From JAJOKI01 sp964412405 (GTDB lineage: Archaea > Halobacteriota > UBA148 > JAJOKI01), in assembly GCA_964412405.1 (NCBI GenBank), contig CAYPOB010000046.1:1-6226 (forward strand): a stretch of DNA of 6,226 nt, given 5' to 3'. The notes beneath the pieces were generated by a model. The model saw only the letters and a list, made by a program, of their open reading frames with translations, was not told the origin of the DNA and did not search any database. Shown here in pieces: positions 4,872 to 6,226 of the stretch (position 1 is the stretch's first letter; each line of letters begins with the position of its first letter). The translations under genes were made by a program, and so were the position numbers.

Positions 4872-6226
4872 ATGAGCATAATAGAAGATGCACAGAAGGG
4901 ACATATCACGCCAGAGATGGAGTTTGCAGCCCAGTCCGAGAACGTGGATCCCCAAAAAATAAGGAAGCTGATTGCAGCAGGACGATTAGTCATCTTAAAA
5001 AATACACACAGAGATACCATACCCGTTGCCGTTGGCGAATCCGTCGGCACCAAAATCAATGTGAACATAGGCACATCTGTGGATTTTATCGATGCAGATG
5101 AGGAGTTAGAAAAAGCGCTAACTGCAGTGAAATATGGCGGCGACACCATCATGGACCTGTCCACTGGCGGCGACCTCGATGCCATTCGGAAGGAGATTCT
5201 CAATGCAGTAAGCGTTCCAGTTGGCTCCGTTCCGATTTATCAAGTTGTCGCAGATGGAACACCGACTAAATCAACAGATTTAGACGGAGTCACAGATGTT
5301 TCATCTGTGACCTCTGCGAGAGTTGTAACGCCGAAGGCGTTTCAACATTGTACAACCGATATTAGAGATATTACCTCTGATGATATGTTCGATATGGTGC
5401 GAAAGCATGCGTTGGATGGTGTTGACTTTATGACCATTCATGCCGGTGTCACCATAAACGCGGTTGAACATCTGAAGGGGGACGATCGAATTATGAGCGT
5501 CGTATCTCGCGGAGGTGCGTTCATGATAGCATATATGACTCACAACGATTGCGAGAATCCGTTCTACGCCGAATATGATTATCTGCTGGAGATCGCTCGC
5601 GAACACGATGTCACGCTCAGCCTAGGAGATGGCATGCGACCGGGCTGTATCTCGGATGCTGGCGATGGGGCAATGTTCACAGAGTGCATCACGCTTGGAA
5701 AACTGGTGCGCAGGTCGCTGGATGCTGGAGTACAGACGATGGTGGAGGGACCGGGACATATGCCGTTAGACGAAATTGAGTCGAGTATAAAGATAATGAA
5801 GCATCTGACCGATGGTGCCCCATTGTACCTGCTCGGCCCTCTGGTCACGGACATAGCGCCTGGCTACGACCATATAACCGGCGCCATAGGTGGATCGGTC
5901 GCTGGCATGTACGGTGCAGATTTCCTGTGCATGGTCACGCCATCTGAACACCTTGCCCTTCCCACCATAGACGAGATCAAAGAGGGCACCATCGTGACCA
6001 GGATTGCAGCGCACGTAGCAGACCTTGTCAAAACAGGCCAGAAAGGATATGCGATAGAATGGGATGACAAAATGGCATATGCGCGCAGGGACCTTGACTG
6101 GAATAAACAGTTTGAACTTGCCATCGACCCTGACAAAGCGAGAAGGATTCATGAATGCCGGAAATCGCCGAGCGAGGCATGTTCCATGTGCGGAGAGTTG
6201 TGCGCTATTAAAATCATGCGTGATGC
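4872..6226 (+). CDS. thiC: phosphomethylpyrimidine synthase ThiC, 3' end outside window
   Basis: ThiC is a radical-SAM enzyme that converts aminoimidazole ribotide to hydroxymethylpyrimidine phosphate for thiamine synthesis. 451 codons are present and the frame leaves at the right edge a few residues after the cysteine cluster, so little is missing. It is the short form without the long N-terminal domain of the E. coli enzyme (about 630 residues). Family blocks in order: NIGTS (65-69), MDLSTGGD (94-101), GSVPIYQ (118-124), DFMTIHAG (183-192 region, His190), SRGG (212-215), LGDGMRPG (251-258), EGPGHMP with His296, and TPSEHLALP with His360; the last two histidines match the metal ligands of the family. 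The cluster is Cys437, Cys440, Cys444 in CSMCGELC. An in-frame TGA at 4842-4844 with no ATG after it makes ATG 4872 the first start. Probably leaderless; no riboswitch fits. Confidence 0.97.
   Translation, partial: MSIIEDAQKGHITPEMEFAAQSENVDPQKIRKLIAAGRLVILKNTHRDTIPVAVGESVGTKINVNIGTSVDFIDADEELEKALTAVKYGGDTIMDLSTGGDLDAIRKEILNAVSVPVGSVPIYQVVADGTPTKSTDLDGVTDVSSVTSARVVTPKAFQHCTTDIRDITSDDMFDMVRKHALDGVDFMTIHAGVTINAVEHLKGDDRIMSVVSRGGAFMIAYMTHNDCENPFYAEYDYLLEIAREHDVTLSLGDGMRPGCISDAGDGAMFTECITLGKLVRRSLDAGVQTMVEGPGHMPLDEIESSIKIMKHLTDGAPLYLLGPLVTDIAPGYDHITGAIGGSVAGMYGADFLCMVTPSEHLALPTIDEIKEGTIVTRIAAHVADLVKTGQKGYAIEWDDKMAYARRDLDWNKQFELAIDPDKARRIHECRKSPSEACSMCGELCAIKIMRD

Noticed and set aside
4850..6152. 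Long minus-strand open frames opposite thiC (4850-5203, 5301-5606, 5579-5854, 5766-6152)
   Set aside because: They lie antisense to an intact thiC, lack ribosome sites or recognisable domains, and are explained by the codon use of thiC.

Overview
The window looks like a chromosomal segment of an archaeon, probably a methanogen-related euryarchaeon, although the lineage cannot be fixed from sequence alone. The clues are a short archaeal-type ThiC without the long bacterial N-terminal domain, TATA-like boxes about 25-30 bases before several first genes, starts that look leaderless, and an Mrp/Mbh membrane module in the gene order known from archaeal membrane-bound hydrogenases. There are eleven protein genes, no RNA gene, no CRISPR array and no mobile element.

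Positions 1-3589 (minus strand) hold one tightly packed operon of eight cation/proton-antiporter-type membrane subunits, read right to left: MnhE, MnhF, MnhG, a DUF4040 protein (MbhD type), an MbhE-type protein, MnhB, MnhC and MnhD. MnhD runs off the left edge after 390 codons and is the longest coding frame of the operon. The order matches mbhA-mbhH of the Thermococcales membrane-bound hydrogenase rather than the mrpABCDEFG order. The C-terminal part of MrpA is split into two small genes, and no large MrpA/NuoL-type gene precedes the block. What the module is coupled to (hydrogenase, sulfane-reductase-like complex, another dehydrogenase, or further antiporter subunits) must lie to the left of the window. 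Neighbouring genes overlap by 1-4 bases or are separated by 0-2 bases, and each downstream start has a Shine-Dalgarno sequence inside the last codons of the gene before it.

Positions 3590-3793 form a 204-base AT-rich divergent regulatory region. It contains a TATA-like box for the operon, two adjacent palindromes spaced one helical turn apart, and a TATA-like box for an 84-residue two-helix membrane protein (3794-4048, plus strand) that I do not recognise.

Positions 4049-4181 separate that gene from a convergent glyoxalase-II-like metallo-beta-lactamase-fold hydrolase (4182-4826, minus strand). The hydrolase is divergent from thiC (4872 to the right edge, plus strand), which encodes the radical-SAM synthase of the thiamine pyrimidine and is cut just after its cysteine cluster. 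The two start codons are only 45 bases apart, with abutting TATA-like boxes, probably leaderless transcripts, and no room for a TPP riboswitch.
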